A stretch of DNA of 6,518 bases from Oscillospiraceae bacterium (GTDB lineage Bacteria; Bacillota_A; Clostridia; Oscillospirales; Ruminococcaceae), in assembly GCA_018109965.1 (NCBI GenBank), contig JAGBFE010000159.1, positions 1 through 6,518 of the forward strand, read 5' to 3'. Shown piece by piece: positions 1 to 5,789 of this stretch. A model generated the notes under the pieces. The model saw nothing but the letters and a program-made list of their open reading frames with translations. It was not told where the DNA came from and did not search any database. Position 1 is the first letter of the stretch. Every line of letters starts with the position of its first letter. A program made the position numbers and the translations under genes.

Positions 1-231
1 AAGGGTGCTGTGGGGGCCTGTGCCCATAACCGCCGCCACCGCATTATATATGGTCTGAAAATTTATGTTTTCCCCTTCCAGCAGGTCATTCACGTCATTT
101 TTACCCTGAGACAGAATACCCATAAAAATATGCTCAGTCCCAACTGTTATATGACCCATTTTTTCGGCTATATCTATGCCTGCGTTTACACTGCGGTTTG
201 CGCTTTCGGAAAAGTTTTTGAATCTATACAT
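1..231 (-). CDS. ClpC-type AAA+ chaperone, N-terminal fragment (cut by window edge)
   Basis: Reading leftward from the ATG at 231-229, 77 codons stay open to base 1. The protein opens MYRFKNFSESANRSV and continues with AEKMGHITVGTEHIFMGIL. This matches the Clp_N repeat of ClpC/ClpA proteins, which begin M(Y/F)xRF(T/S)E.A, carry GH..(I/V)GTEH(I/L)L.G(L/I), and reach a G(T/R)G turn near residue 70. Here that turn is MGTGPHS at 69-75. In the family, this domain docks adaptors and substrates for an unfoldase that feeds ClpP in the cytoplasm. The ATPase modules would lie outside the window, so a short Clp_N-only protein cannot be excluded. An AGGTG ribosome binding site at 241-237 lies 5 nt before the ATG and supports this start. 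The frame stays open upstream and is hydrophobic there, but no ribosome binding site supports a longer form. I see no CtsR heptad operator. Confidence 0.8.
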   Translation of the reverse strand, partial: MYRFKNFSESANRSVNAGIDIAEKMGHITVGTEHIFMGILSQGKNDVNDLLEGENINFQTIYNAVAAVMGTGPHSTL

Positions 232-249
232 ATCTGCACCTGTAATAAT

Positions 250-279
250 ATTGTACGCCGCATATATTGCAGCAGTTAA
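250..279 (-). promoter_or_regulatory. Possible promoter of the Clp-like gene
   Basis: On the minus strand, TTAACT (279-274) and TACAAT (255-250) are separated by 18 nt. Each matches the sigma-A boxes at 4 or 5 of 6 positions. A terminator stands just upstream, so the gene needs its own promoter. The predicted start of transcription is near 243, only about a dozen bases before the ATG, which is tight and lowers confidence. Confidence 0.3.
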
Positions 280-298
280 TATGATTATGTTCTTGTGC

Positions 299-328
299 AA
301 AAAAAATAAGCCGACATATGTCGGCTTA
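299..328 (-). terminator. Intrinsic terminator of the TSCPD gene
   Basis: A perfect 22-bp palindrome spans 307-328, with core arms GCCGAC and GTCGGC around ATAT. On the minus strand it is followed directly by eight T residues (306-299). It lies 24 bases after the stop codon of the four-Cys TSCPD gene and ends that transcript. Confidence 0.9.
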
Positions 329-351
329 CTGCTGGTAATTTTTTCAGTCAA

Positions 352-600
352 TTACTGTGCAAGTGCTTCTTTGATTGCAAGTGCAAGCTGGTCAGGGCAG
401 CTTGTTGGTTTGAAACCGCAGGTGATGCCCTGCATTCTTTCAACTGCTTCCTGTGCGTTCATGCCTTTTACAAGTGCAATAAGGCCTTTGATGTTGCCGC
501 TGCAGCCACCAACGATTTCAACATCTTTTATGATGCCGTCTTCAATAATAACTTTTGTGCTTCTGGAGCATACGCCCTGATTTTTTCTTGTATATTCCAT
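352..600 (-). CDS. Small four-cysteine TSCPD-domain protein (TIGR03905-like)
   Basis: This is an 82-residue cytoplasmic protein with no signal peptide or membrane segment. It carries the TSCPD signature at residues 66-70 (FKPTSCPDQLA) and four cysteines at 11, 33, 61 and 68, within GVCSR, GGCSG, ITCGF and TSCPD. That pattern and length match the family I know as TIGR03905 (TSCPD, four-Cys). The family is related to a domain at the C terminus of some ribonucleotide reductases, and its biochemical function is not established. The cysteines suggest metal or iron-sulfur binding, which is an inference. The start at 600 is chosen because AGGAG sits 8 nt upstream. An in-frame ATG at 675 would add 25 residues unlike the family and overlap the likely promoter. 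The gene is monocistronic, with a promoter upstream and a strong terminator after it. Confidence 0.88.
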   Translation of the reverse strand: MEYTRKNQGVCSRSTKVIIEDGIIKDVEIVGGCSGNIKGLIALVKGMNAQEAVERMQGITCGFKPTSCPDQLALAIKEALAQ

Positions 601-643
601 AATATCTTCTCCTGTAATAACTATATCTTTAAGCTCTTTAATT

Positions 644-672
644 ATATTATCAAACAGACAGTCAAATTGCAA
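644..672 (-). promoter_or_regulatory. Probable sigma-A promoter of the TSCPD gene
   Basis: On the minus strand, TTGCAA (672-667) and TAATAT (649-644) are 17 nt apart. An overlapping TATAAT sits at 646-641, but its spacing to the same -35 is 20 nt. Transcription would start near 637, leaving a leader of about 36 nt that includes the AGGAG site. It is divergent from the dnaD promoter. Confidence 0.5.
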
Positions 673-706
673 CACATTTAGTGTACATTTGCAAATTCAT
701 CACCAA

Positions 707-735
707 TTGACACAGAGAATAAAAACATATAAAAT
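707..735 (+). promoter_or_regulatory. sigma-A promoter of dnaD-dnaI
   Basis: TTGACA (707-712) is a perfect -35 box. After 17 nt comes TAAAAT (730-735), which matches the -10 consensus at 5 of 6 positions. Transcription would start near 742, giving a leader of about 30 nt that carries a strong ribosome binding site. This is among the best promoters in the window. Confidence 0.8.
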
Positions 736-753
736 ATTTATTACACAAAATAA

Positions 754-762
754 AAGGAGGTG
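754..762 (+). promoter_or_regulatory. Ribosome binding site that decides the dnaD start
   Basis: AAGGAGGTG is nearly full complementarity to the 16S 3' end and lies 9 nt before the ATG at 772. A GTG at 760 is in frame with dnaD, but it is part of this site, so it cannot be the real start. The protein therefore begins MKYTLIKSEL. Confidence 0.85.
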
Positions 763-771
763 TCTGCGCCA

Positions 772-1653
772 ATGAAATACACACTTATAAAATCCGAACT
801 CAAGGGTACACTTGTACCGGAAGTTGTTTTTGAAAATCTGCACGATACCCTTGGCAACGATTTAAAGGTAATTCTGTATGTTATAAAAACCGAGCAGACC
901 GACCCCCTGAAGATAAGCAGTGACCTTGACATAAGCCATGCTTCCGCCAATGCAGCTTTGATGCACTGGGCAGACAAAGGGCTTATCCACTGCGAAGAAG
1001 AAACTGTAAAAAAACCAAATAAAAAATCGGGCCTTACAAGTGAAATTGTGGCAACACTGTCCAGTGACCCAGGGGTTAAGGCTCTTGTAAAAAACCTGCA
1101 GCTTATATTTTCTTGTGCACTCAACGAAAAATATACAAACAAGTTTCTTGCACTGTATCTTGAGGAAAGCATCCCTGTTGATGTTATCCTGCAGATATCC
1201 CAGCATCATATAAACACAGGTATAGACAACCCTGCATATATCATAAAGGTTATCCGCTCCTGGCACACAAAGCTTGGACTTAACACCGGCAGTGCTGTTG
1301 ACGAATATCTTGCACTTTGCGAAAAACGGGAAAAAGTTTATGCCCAGGTATGCGAAATATTTGGTATAGGCATTGATAAACTTAAATCAAGCGAAAAGAA
1401 ACTTATCGACCGCTGGAACGAAAATTTTGGTATGAGCATGGAAATGATAAGGGAAAGCTATATCCGTGCAGCAGGCAATGCAAACATACCGTACTGCAAC
1501 GGCATATTGAAATCCTGGGCGCAGAAAGGCTACAAAACGCCAAAAGACCTTGACAGCGTGATTATAAATATCACTGAAAGCCGCCGAAATATAGATTCCC
1601 ACAGTGACAAACCTGTACGAAAAGTCAGACAGGTGCCAACCTTTGAAGATTAA
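772..1653 (+). CDS. dnaD: DnaD-family primosomal protein
   Basis: This 293-residue protein has the layout of the DnaD/DnaB (Gram-positive) superfamily. A winged-helix-like N-terminal part at about 1-90 includes a plausible recognition region, ISHASANAALMHWADKGL, at 54-71. Two copies of the DDBH2 domain follow. Each carries the YxxxIxxxW motif: Y156 to W164 (YIIKVIRSW) and Y241 to W249 (YCNGILKSW). The C terminus is a short basic tail (KPVRKVRQ). DnaD proteins bind and remodel DNA and bridge DnaA or PriA to the helicase loader at origins and stalled forks. Many Clostridia have a tandem-DDBH2 form like this one. The gene is first in a two-gene unit, with the helicase loader 14 nt downstream. 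Phage-type DnaD proteins are similar, but no phage genes lie nearby. The symbol rests on family membership, not proven orthology. Confidence 0.88.
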   Translation: MKYTLIKSELKGTLVPEVVFENLHDTLGNDLKVILYVIKTEQTDPLKISSDLDISHASANAALMHWADKGLIHCEEETVKKPNKKSGLTSEIVATLSSDPGVKALVKNLQLIFSCALNEKYTNKFLALYLEESIPVDVILQISQHHINTGIDNPAYIIKVIRSWHTKLGLNTGSAVDEYLALCEKREKVYAQVCEIFGIGIDKLKSSEKKLIDRWNENFGMSMEMIRESYIRAAGNANIPYCNGILKSWAQKGYKTPKDLDSVIINITESRRNIDSHSDKPVRKVRQVPTFED

Positions 1654-1667
1654 AACGGAGAAAAGCA

Positions 1668-2624
1668 ATGGCAATAAACACCGAAAACGTGGCAAACGCC
1701 AACGACACCCTGGCAAGACGCCGACAGATAAATACAACAATTCAGCTTCGCCGTCAGGAAGAAGTTTATTCCCGTGTACCTGAAATTGAAGAACTCGGAT
1801 ATCAGATAACCTCCCTTGGTGTTGACTACACTATGGCCAAACTTGCCAAAAGTGAAGAAAAGGCTGCCGAAATAAAGCAGCAGATGGTTGATGCTGACAA
1901 CAAGAGAAAACAGCTGCTTGTCCAAAACGGATTTGCAGAAAACTGGCTTGAGCCTGTATACACCTGCCCTTTATGTAAGGACAAAGGTTTTGTGAACGGC
2001 AAAATCTGCAGCTGTCTGAAACAGGAAATTGTAAAACAGCGTCAGAACATGCTGACTGCTCTGTCCCCTGCGCCGAAAACCACATTTGAGGAATTCCGCC
2101 TTGATAAGTATCCAGACAAAACAAGCAGCGACGGCATAAATCCCCGTGAACAGATGACCGCTGTTTTCAACCACTGCAAAATGTATGCCGAAAAATTTCA
2201 CCGCAACAGAAAAAGTTTGCTGATGATGGGTTCTTCCGGCCTTGGCAAAACACACCTGTCCTGTGCTATTGCCAATGTATGTGTAAAAAACGGATTTGTT
2301 GTTATGTATGCCAGCAGCCAGAGCCTGTTTGAACAGATTGAACGCAGCCGCCACAATGTTCAGGATATTCTCAATGACATTATAGGCTGTGACCTGTTTA
2401 TCCTTGATGACCTCGGCACAGAATATCTTACTCCGTACGGACAGTCCATTTTGTACAATATCATCAACACCCGCAGTATCAACAACAACCCTTGCATATT
2501 CTCCTCCAATCTGACGGAAGACCATGACTTTTTGCGCAAATACGGTGAAAAAATTGCTTCCCGCCTGCTTGGCAGCTGTGATGTGCTTGAGTTTGTTGGC
2601 GATGACCTGAGACTTAACAAATAA
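1668..2624 (+). CDS. dnaI: Helicase loader, DnaI/DnaC-like AAA+ ATPase
   Basis: This 318-residue cytoplasmic AAA+ ATPase has a charged, coiled-coil-prone N-terminal part (about 15-85). A cysteine cluster follows, CPLC at 100-103 with CSC at 114-116, which probably binds zinc as in DnaI. The ATPase domain contains Walker A GSSGLGKT at 188-195, Walker B LFILDD at 243-248, a sensor-1-like SSN at 279-281, and a probable arginine finger at R299 in IASRLL. It belongs to the DnaC/DnaI/IstB group. Its role beside a dnaD gene is loading the replicative DnaB/DnaC-type helicase onto DNA. An IstB transposition helper is unlikely, because no transposase is adjacent and the Cys cluster fits DnaI. The ATG at 1668 has GGAG 7 nt upstream, and the gene is co-transcribed with dnaD. 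An intrinsic terminator begins 8 nt after the stop. Confidence 0.9.
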   Translation: MAINTENVANANDTLARRRQINTTIQLRRQEEVYSRVPEIEELGYQITSLGVDYTMAKLAKSEEKAAEIKQQMVDADNKRKQLLVQNGFAENWLEPVYTCPLCKDKGFVNGKICSCLKQEIVKQRQNMLTALSPAPKTTFEEFRLDKYPDKTSSDGINPREQMTAVFNHCKMYAEKFHRNRKSLLMMGSSGLGKTHLSCAIANVCVKNGFVVMYASSQSLFEQIERSRHNVQDILNDIIGCDLFILDDLGTEYLTPYGQSILYNIINTRSINNNPCIFSSNLTEDHDFLRKYGEKIASRLLGSCDVLEFVGDDLRLNK

Positions 2625-2632
2625 TAATTGCC

Positions 2633-2666
2633 GATATCAGAAGTTTGCCGCTTCTGATATCTTTTT
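2633..2666 (+). terminator. Intrinsic terminator after dnaI
   Basis: A perfect 11-bp stem pairs GATATCAGAAG (2633-2643) with CTTCTGATATC (2651-2661) around a 7-nt loop, and five T residues follow (2662-2666). It ends the dnaD-dnaI transcript. The next gene starts only 12 nt later, so readthrough could also feed that gene. Confidence 0.85.
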
Positions 2667-2677
2667 ATAGGTACACT

Positions 2678-3589
2678 ATGAAAAAGTTTAAAAAAATATA
2701 TATTGAAATAACAAATATATGCAATCTCAGCTGTTCCTTTTGCCCAGGTCACAGACGTGAAAAAGGGTTTATGTCTGCACAGCAGTTTGAAGCTGTGCTA
2801 GAGAAAACCTATCAGCACGGCGAAAATTTTTATCTGCATCTTATGGGCGAGCCGCTGGGACATCCGCATTTTAAAGAAATACTTGATATTTGTGAAAAAT
2901 ATAATATACAGACAAACATAACTACTAACGACACCCTGCTAAAAAAAAGATGTGATGACATTTTGAACCACAATGTGCGCTCGGTTTGTATTTCACTGCA
3001 CAGCTTTGGGGCAAACAGAATGAATGTGAGTCTGCAGCAGTATCTTGAAGACATAAACGACTTCTGCACAAAGGCTTTGGGCAAAAAAACCATCATTGAG
3101 CTGCGTTTGTGGAATATGAGCAGCAAAAGCCTTGCTGACAGGGATGGTCTTAACTATAAAATCATAGATTTTTTCAATTCGCGGCTTAAACCCGATTTTG
3201 ATATATTCGCCCAACTGGAAAACACATTTTTTTCTATGGAGAAAAACCGCAAAAAGAATTTCCGTATAAAAGAAAATATCTTTATTGGCATGGCGGAGCA
3301 GTTCAGCTGGCCGAATATTGAAAATTCACCAAACGAAGTGTGCGAAGGCTTTTGCTATGGTCTGCGCAATCAGATTGCCGTACTCAGCGACGGTACTGTT
3401 GTTCCCTGCTGCCTTGACAGCAACGGTGATATGGCTTTGGGCAATATTTTTGAACAGGAACTGGAAGAAATCTGCAACAGTACAAAAAGCCGTGAAATAT
3501 ACAACGGTTTTACCAATATGAAAGCAGTTGAACCTCTTTGCCAAAGCTGCGGATATATGAAAAAATATATGGCAATGCGCAAAAAATAA
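2678..3589 (+). CDS. Radical SAM/SPASM-domain protein, substrate unknown
   Basis: This 303-residue protein has the radical SAM cluster motif CNLSCSFC, with C15, C19 and C22 binding a [4Fe-4S] cluster that cleaves S-adenosylmethionine. An MGEP motif at 56-59 takes the place of the usual GGEP SAM-binding turn. The C-terminal third is SPASM-like, with C222, C226, C244, C245, C288 and C291 around SDGTVVPCC, which would hold one or two auxiliary iron-sulfur clusters. SPASM enzymes mostly modify peptides or proteins (anSME, PqqE, AlbA types), but the motifs do not fix the substrate, and no clear precursor gene is adjacent. The start at 2678 is preferred, with a weak AGGT 5 nt upstream. An ATG at 2645 lies inside the terminator hairpin and adds residues not seen in the family. 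I could not identify a convincing promoter of its own. Confidence 0.87.
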   Translation: MKKFKKIYIEITNICNLSCSFCPGHRREKGFMSAQQFEAVLEKTYQHGENFYLHLMGEPLGHPHFKEILDICEKYNIQTNITTNDTLLKKRCDDILNHNVRSVCISLHSFGANRMNVSLQQYLEDINDFCTKALGKKTIIELRLWNMSSKSLADRDGLNYKIIDFFNSRLKPDFDIFAQLENTFFSMEKNRKKNFRIKENIFIGMAEQFSWPNIENSPNEVCEGFCYGLRNQIAVLSDGTVVPCCLDSNGDMALGNIFEQELEEICNSTKSREIYNGFTNMKAVEPLCQSCGYMKKYMAMRKK

Positions 3590-3609
3590 CATAATAAATC
3601 AAAACAAAA

Positions 3610-3670
3610 ACTCCCTTGTTTTAAATCAGAGCATATATATGTGCTATTGATTAAATAAAAACAAGGGAGT
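3610..3670. repeat. Long inverted repeat over the MATE promoter
   Basis: ACTCCCTTGTTTT (3610-3622) is repeated as a perfect inverse at 3658-3670, giving 13 bp. Nested inside are AATCA/TGATT (3624-3628 and 3648-3652) and AGCA/TGCT (3630-3633 and 3642-3645). The right arm fills most of the spacer of the MATE promoter and ends on the first base of its -10 box. As RNA it would form a long hairpin, and the T-rich tail suited to termination lies on the minus strand, not the plus. It may act as an operator, as an RNA hairpin that hides the AAGGGAG on its right arm, or as a terminator for the radical SAM gene. Confidence 0.6.
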
Positions 3671-3675
3671 ATAAT
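3647..3675 (+). promoter_or_regulatory. Probable promoter of the MATE gene
   Basis: TTGATT (3647-3652, 4 of 6 matches) and a perfect TATAAT (3670-3675) are separated by 17 nt. Transcription would start near 3682, giving a leader of about 40 nt with the GAGGA ribosome binding site. The promoter sits inside and at the edge of the 13-bp inverted repeat, an arrangement expected of a controlled promoter. Confidence 0.6.
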
Positions 3676-3721
3676 TTGTTTATTGATATAAATAAATTTT
3701 ATGACTTTTTGAGGAAAAACT

Positions 3722-5119
3722 GTGATAAGTAAAATTTTTGACCCGTTAAATCTGCTTGGCCGCAGTACACAGATGGGTGATTTGCCAAAAGCAAATGAAA
3801 TATTTAAAACAACGGTCTCTGTCGCGTGGCCTGCCGTGCTGGAGTCATTTCTCGTAAGTATTGTTGCCATGGTGGACAACATTATGGTTTCGTCCCTTGG
3901 CACCTACGCCATCGCTGCGGTAGGGCTCACCACACAGCCAAAATTTATCTTTTTTGCTATTCTTATCTCTATGAACGTCGCCGTTTCGGCCCTTGTTGCA
4001 AGACGCCGCGGAGAAAACGACCGCAAAGGTGCCAACGACGTTGTGCGTCAGGCAGTGGTTATAGCACTTATTATCATTGCAGTAATCACGCTGGTTTCCA
4101 CTACATTTGCAGAGCCTTTGCTGCGCTTTTGCGGTGCACAGGATGACACTATAGGGCCTGCAAGTGATTATTACAGAATAATTATGGGCGGCTGTGTTTT
4201 TCAGCTGTTGTCCATGACACTTAACGCCGCTCAGCGAGGTGTGGGCAAAACAAAAATAGCAATGACAACAAATATGATTTCCAACTGCATAAATGTTGTT
4301 TTCAACTATCTGCTTATCGGCGGTAATCTGGGGTTCCCAGCCCTCGGTATAAAAGGGGCCGCCATTGCAACGGTTATGGGTACATTTGCAGCATTTTGCA
4401 TATCTGTTGCTTCAATGTTCAAAAAAAATGGTTATCTGCACTTTTCACTTATGAAAGGAAAGCTGTTTGACACGGGCATTATCAGATCAATTGTAAAGGT
4501 TACAAGCGGTACTCTTGCCGAACAGCTTTGTGCCCGTTTTGGTTTTCTGACATTCGCAATGATTGTTGCAAACCTTGGTACCGAAGCTTATGCAACACAC
4601 CAGATTGCTATGAACTGTATGCACATCTCCTTCTCCTTCGGCGACGGGTTCTCGGTTGCGGCAGTTGCCCTTGTAGGTATGCAGCTTGGTGCAAAGCGCA
4701 GTGACCTTGCCCGAATTTACGGTTATGCCTGCAAGCGGCTGGGACGTATTTTTGCAGTTCTTCTGTCAGGTATGTTCTTCTTTGGCGGCAGATATTTCTA
4801 TATGCTGTTCAACGCCGAACCTTCAATGATTGTCACCGGCAGCATAATCACAAAAATTCTTGCAGTTATACTGTTCTTCCAGATTGACCAGGTTATCACC
4901 TCCGGCTGTCTTAAAGGCGCAGGCGACACAAAATTTGTTGCAAAGGTTGCCTTTGTAAGTATAGCTATTATCCGTCCGCTCTCTGCTTATACTTTCTGCT
5001 ATATTCTCGGATTTGGCCTTGTAGGTGCATGGTTTGGCACTCTTTGTGACCAGCTTTGCCGCAACGTGCTCAACGACAGACGTTTTAAAAGCGGAAAATG
5101 GACCGAAATCAAAATTTAG
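3722..5119 (+). CDS. MATE-family efflux transporter
   Basis: This 465-residue inner-membrane protein has about twelve hydrophobic segments in two related halves, the size and layout of MATE (MatE) transporters. Family-like stretches include VAWPAVLESFLVSIVAMVDN near 34-53 (first helix, ending in the conserved VD), AAQRGVGKTK at 169-178, FGDGFSVAAVALVGMQLGA near 306-324, and CLKGAGDTKF at 396-405. The last two repeat the pattern in the second half. MATE proteins export drugs and metabolites in exchange for Na+ or H+, and the substrate cannot be read from sequence. The start is GTG at 3722, with GAGG 7 nt upstream; a TGA at 3710-3712 blocks any longer form in this frame. The gene has its own promoter inside an inverted repeat and converges on a MarR/OhrR regulator with a shared terminator, so regulation by that repressor is plausible but unproven. 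Confidence 0.92.
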   Translation: MISKIFDPLNLLGRSTQMGDLPKANEIFKTTVSVAWPAVLESFLVSIVAMVDNIMVSSLGTYAIAAVGLTTQPKFIFFAILISMNVAVSALVARRRGENDRKGANDVVRQAVVIALIIIAVITLVSTTFAEPLLRFCGAQDDTIGPASDYYRIIMGGCVFQLLSMTLNAAQRGVGKTKIAMTTNMISNCINVVFNYLLIGGNLGFPALGIKGAAIATVMGTFAAFCISVASMFKKNGYLHFSLMKGKLFDTGIIRSIVKVTSGTLAEQLCARFGFLTFAMIVANLGTEAYATHQIAMNCMHISFSFGDGFSVAAVALVGMQLGAKRSDLARIYGYACKRLGRIFAVLLSGMFFFGGRYFYMLFNAEPSMIVTGSIITKILAVILFFQIDQVITSGCLKGAGDTKFVAKVAFVSIAIIRPLSAYTFCYILGFGLVGAWFGTLCDQLCRNVLNDRRFKSGKWTEIKI

Positions 5120-5129
5120 GCAAAAAAAT

Positions 5130-5158
5130 AATCTCCGTGGAGTTCCACGGAGATTTTT
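5130..5158. terminator. Bidirectional terminator between MATE and ohrR
   Basis: An 11-bp perfect stem pairs 5130-5140 with 5145-5155 (core CTCCGTGG/CCACGGAG) around AGTT. T residues follow on the plus strand (5154-5158), and an A-run at 5122-5128 gives a T-run on the minus strand. It ends both convergent genes. Confidence 0.9.
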
Positions 5159-5160
5159 AT

Positions 5161-5595
5161 TTACATAGCCTTAAGCAGTTTGTAGAGCAATTTATACAGT
5201 GTGTATGCTTCTTCGCCTTCAAGCGGGCAGCATCTGCCAAATTCGTATGGGATTTCAACAGCCTGTTCCTTGAGTGCTTCACCTGCAGGAGTAATTGTAA
5301 CAATGAGAATACGTTCGTCCTGGCTGGAGCGCTGGCGTGTGAGCAATCCTTTTGATTCCATCTTTTTGAGAAGCGGTGTGAGTGTGCCTGAGTCAAGATA
5401 AAGAAATTCGCCCATTTCCTTAACAGTTACACTTTTCTTTTCCCACAGCACAAGCATAGCAATATACTGTGTGTATGTCATATCCAGTTTGTCAAGAAAT
5501 GGTTTGTATTTTTTTATAACCTCTCTGGAACATGCATAGAGCGGAAAACACAACTGACCTTCAATTTTTAAAGCATCGTACTTATCTTTACTCAT
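5161..5595 (-). CDS. ohrR: OhrR-type MarR-family peroxide-sensing repressor
   Basis: This 144-residue winged-helix regulator closely resembles Bacillus subtilis OhrR from recalled sequence. It shares QLCFPLYACSRE at 14-25, KKYKPFLDKLDMTYTQY at 28-44, the recognition-helix region YLDSGTLTPLLKKME at 66-80, and the wing region RSSQDERI at 89-96. C16 aligns with the organic-hydroperoxide-sensing Cys15, and Y30 and Y41 align with the Tyr residues that support it. It also has C22 and a CC pair at 122-123, near where two-Cys OhrR proteins carry their second cysteine. OhrR dimers repress ohr-type peroxidase genes until oxidised, but no ohr gene is in this window. The start at 5595 follows the family N terminus and has a weak GGTGA upstream; ATGs at 5610 and 5685 are less likely. 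Half-sites over its promoter suggest autoregulation. Confidence 0.9.
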   Translation of the reverse strand: MSKDKYDALKIEGQLCFPLYACSREVIKKYKPFLDKLDMTYTQYIAMLVLWEKKSVTVKEMGEFLYLDSGTLTPLLKKMESKGLLTRQRSSQDERILIVTITPAGEALKEQAVEIPYEFGRCCPLEGEEAYTLYKLLYKLLKAM

Positions 5596-5638
5596 ATTTT
5601 CACCAACCATATTTTTCAAAATGAGTTTTGTTAAATAA

Positions 5639-5672
5639 ATATTAGCATATTTTTTATGCTTCTTCAAGCATA
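5639..5672 (-). promoter_or_regulatory. ohrR promoter with overlapping operator-like dyads
   Basis: On the minus strand, TTGAAG (5667-5662) and TAATAT (5644-5639) are 17 nt apart. The -35 box lies within a perfect dyad: TATGCTT at 5655-5661, 4 nt, then AAGCATA at 5666-5672. A further AGCATA at 5644-5649 forms a second dyad with TATGCT (5655-5660). Three half-sites over one promoter fit autoregulation by a dimeric MarR-family repressor. Boxes are 4 of 6 matches each, so the promoter call is moderate. Confidence 0.5.
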
Positions 5673-5717
5673 TCAAGCTGAACATTTGTTAAATTAATAA
5701 CTTTTTTCTATAAACAG

Positions 5718-5781
5718 TTATGTATATTATTTAAGCAAAAACAAGCATTTTATACATAACACTATATATTATGTATATAAT
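5718..5781. repeat. Three copies of a TTATGTATA 9-mer
   Basis: TTATGTATA occurs at 5718-5726 and 5769-5777, and as its reverse complement at 5751-5759. The first and third copies extend to 13 bases with one difference (TTATGTATATTAT and TTATGTATATAAT). The second and third copies form a 9-bp inverted repeat around 9 nt. The stretch is very AT-rich, so part of this may be chance. It could be a protein binding array or the remains of a mobile element end. Confidence 0.5.
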
Positions 5782-5789
5782 CACAGCTT

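Noticed and set aside
10..580. Plus-strand open frames at 10-279 and 176-580
   Set aside because: They are antisense to the Clp_N fragment and the TSCPD gene, both of which show clear family motifs, and they lack ribosome binding sites or recognisable domains.
660..666. CtsR-type heptad (GTCAAA) near the TSCPD promoter
   Set aside because: Only a single heptad-like half is present, and it lies far from the Clp-like gene and beyond a terminator.
601..675. N-terminal extension of the TSCPD protein from the ATG at 675
   Set aside because: No ribosome binding site, it would overlap the likely promoter, and the family begins near MEYTRKNQGVC, which has AGGAG 8 nt upstream.
760..771. GTG at 760 as the dnaD start
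   Set aside because: It is part of the AAGGAGGTG ribosome binding site itself; the ATG at 772 is spaced correctly behind it.
1668..2624. IstB-type transposition helper
   Set aside because: No transposase or IS ends are nearby, the gene is coupled to dnaD, and the N-terminal Cys cluster fits DnaI.
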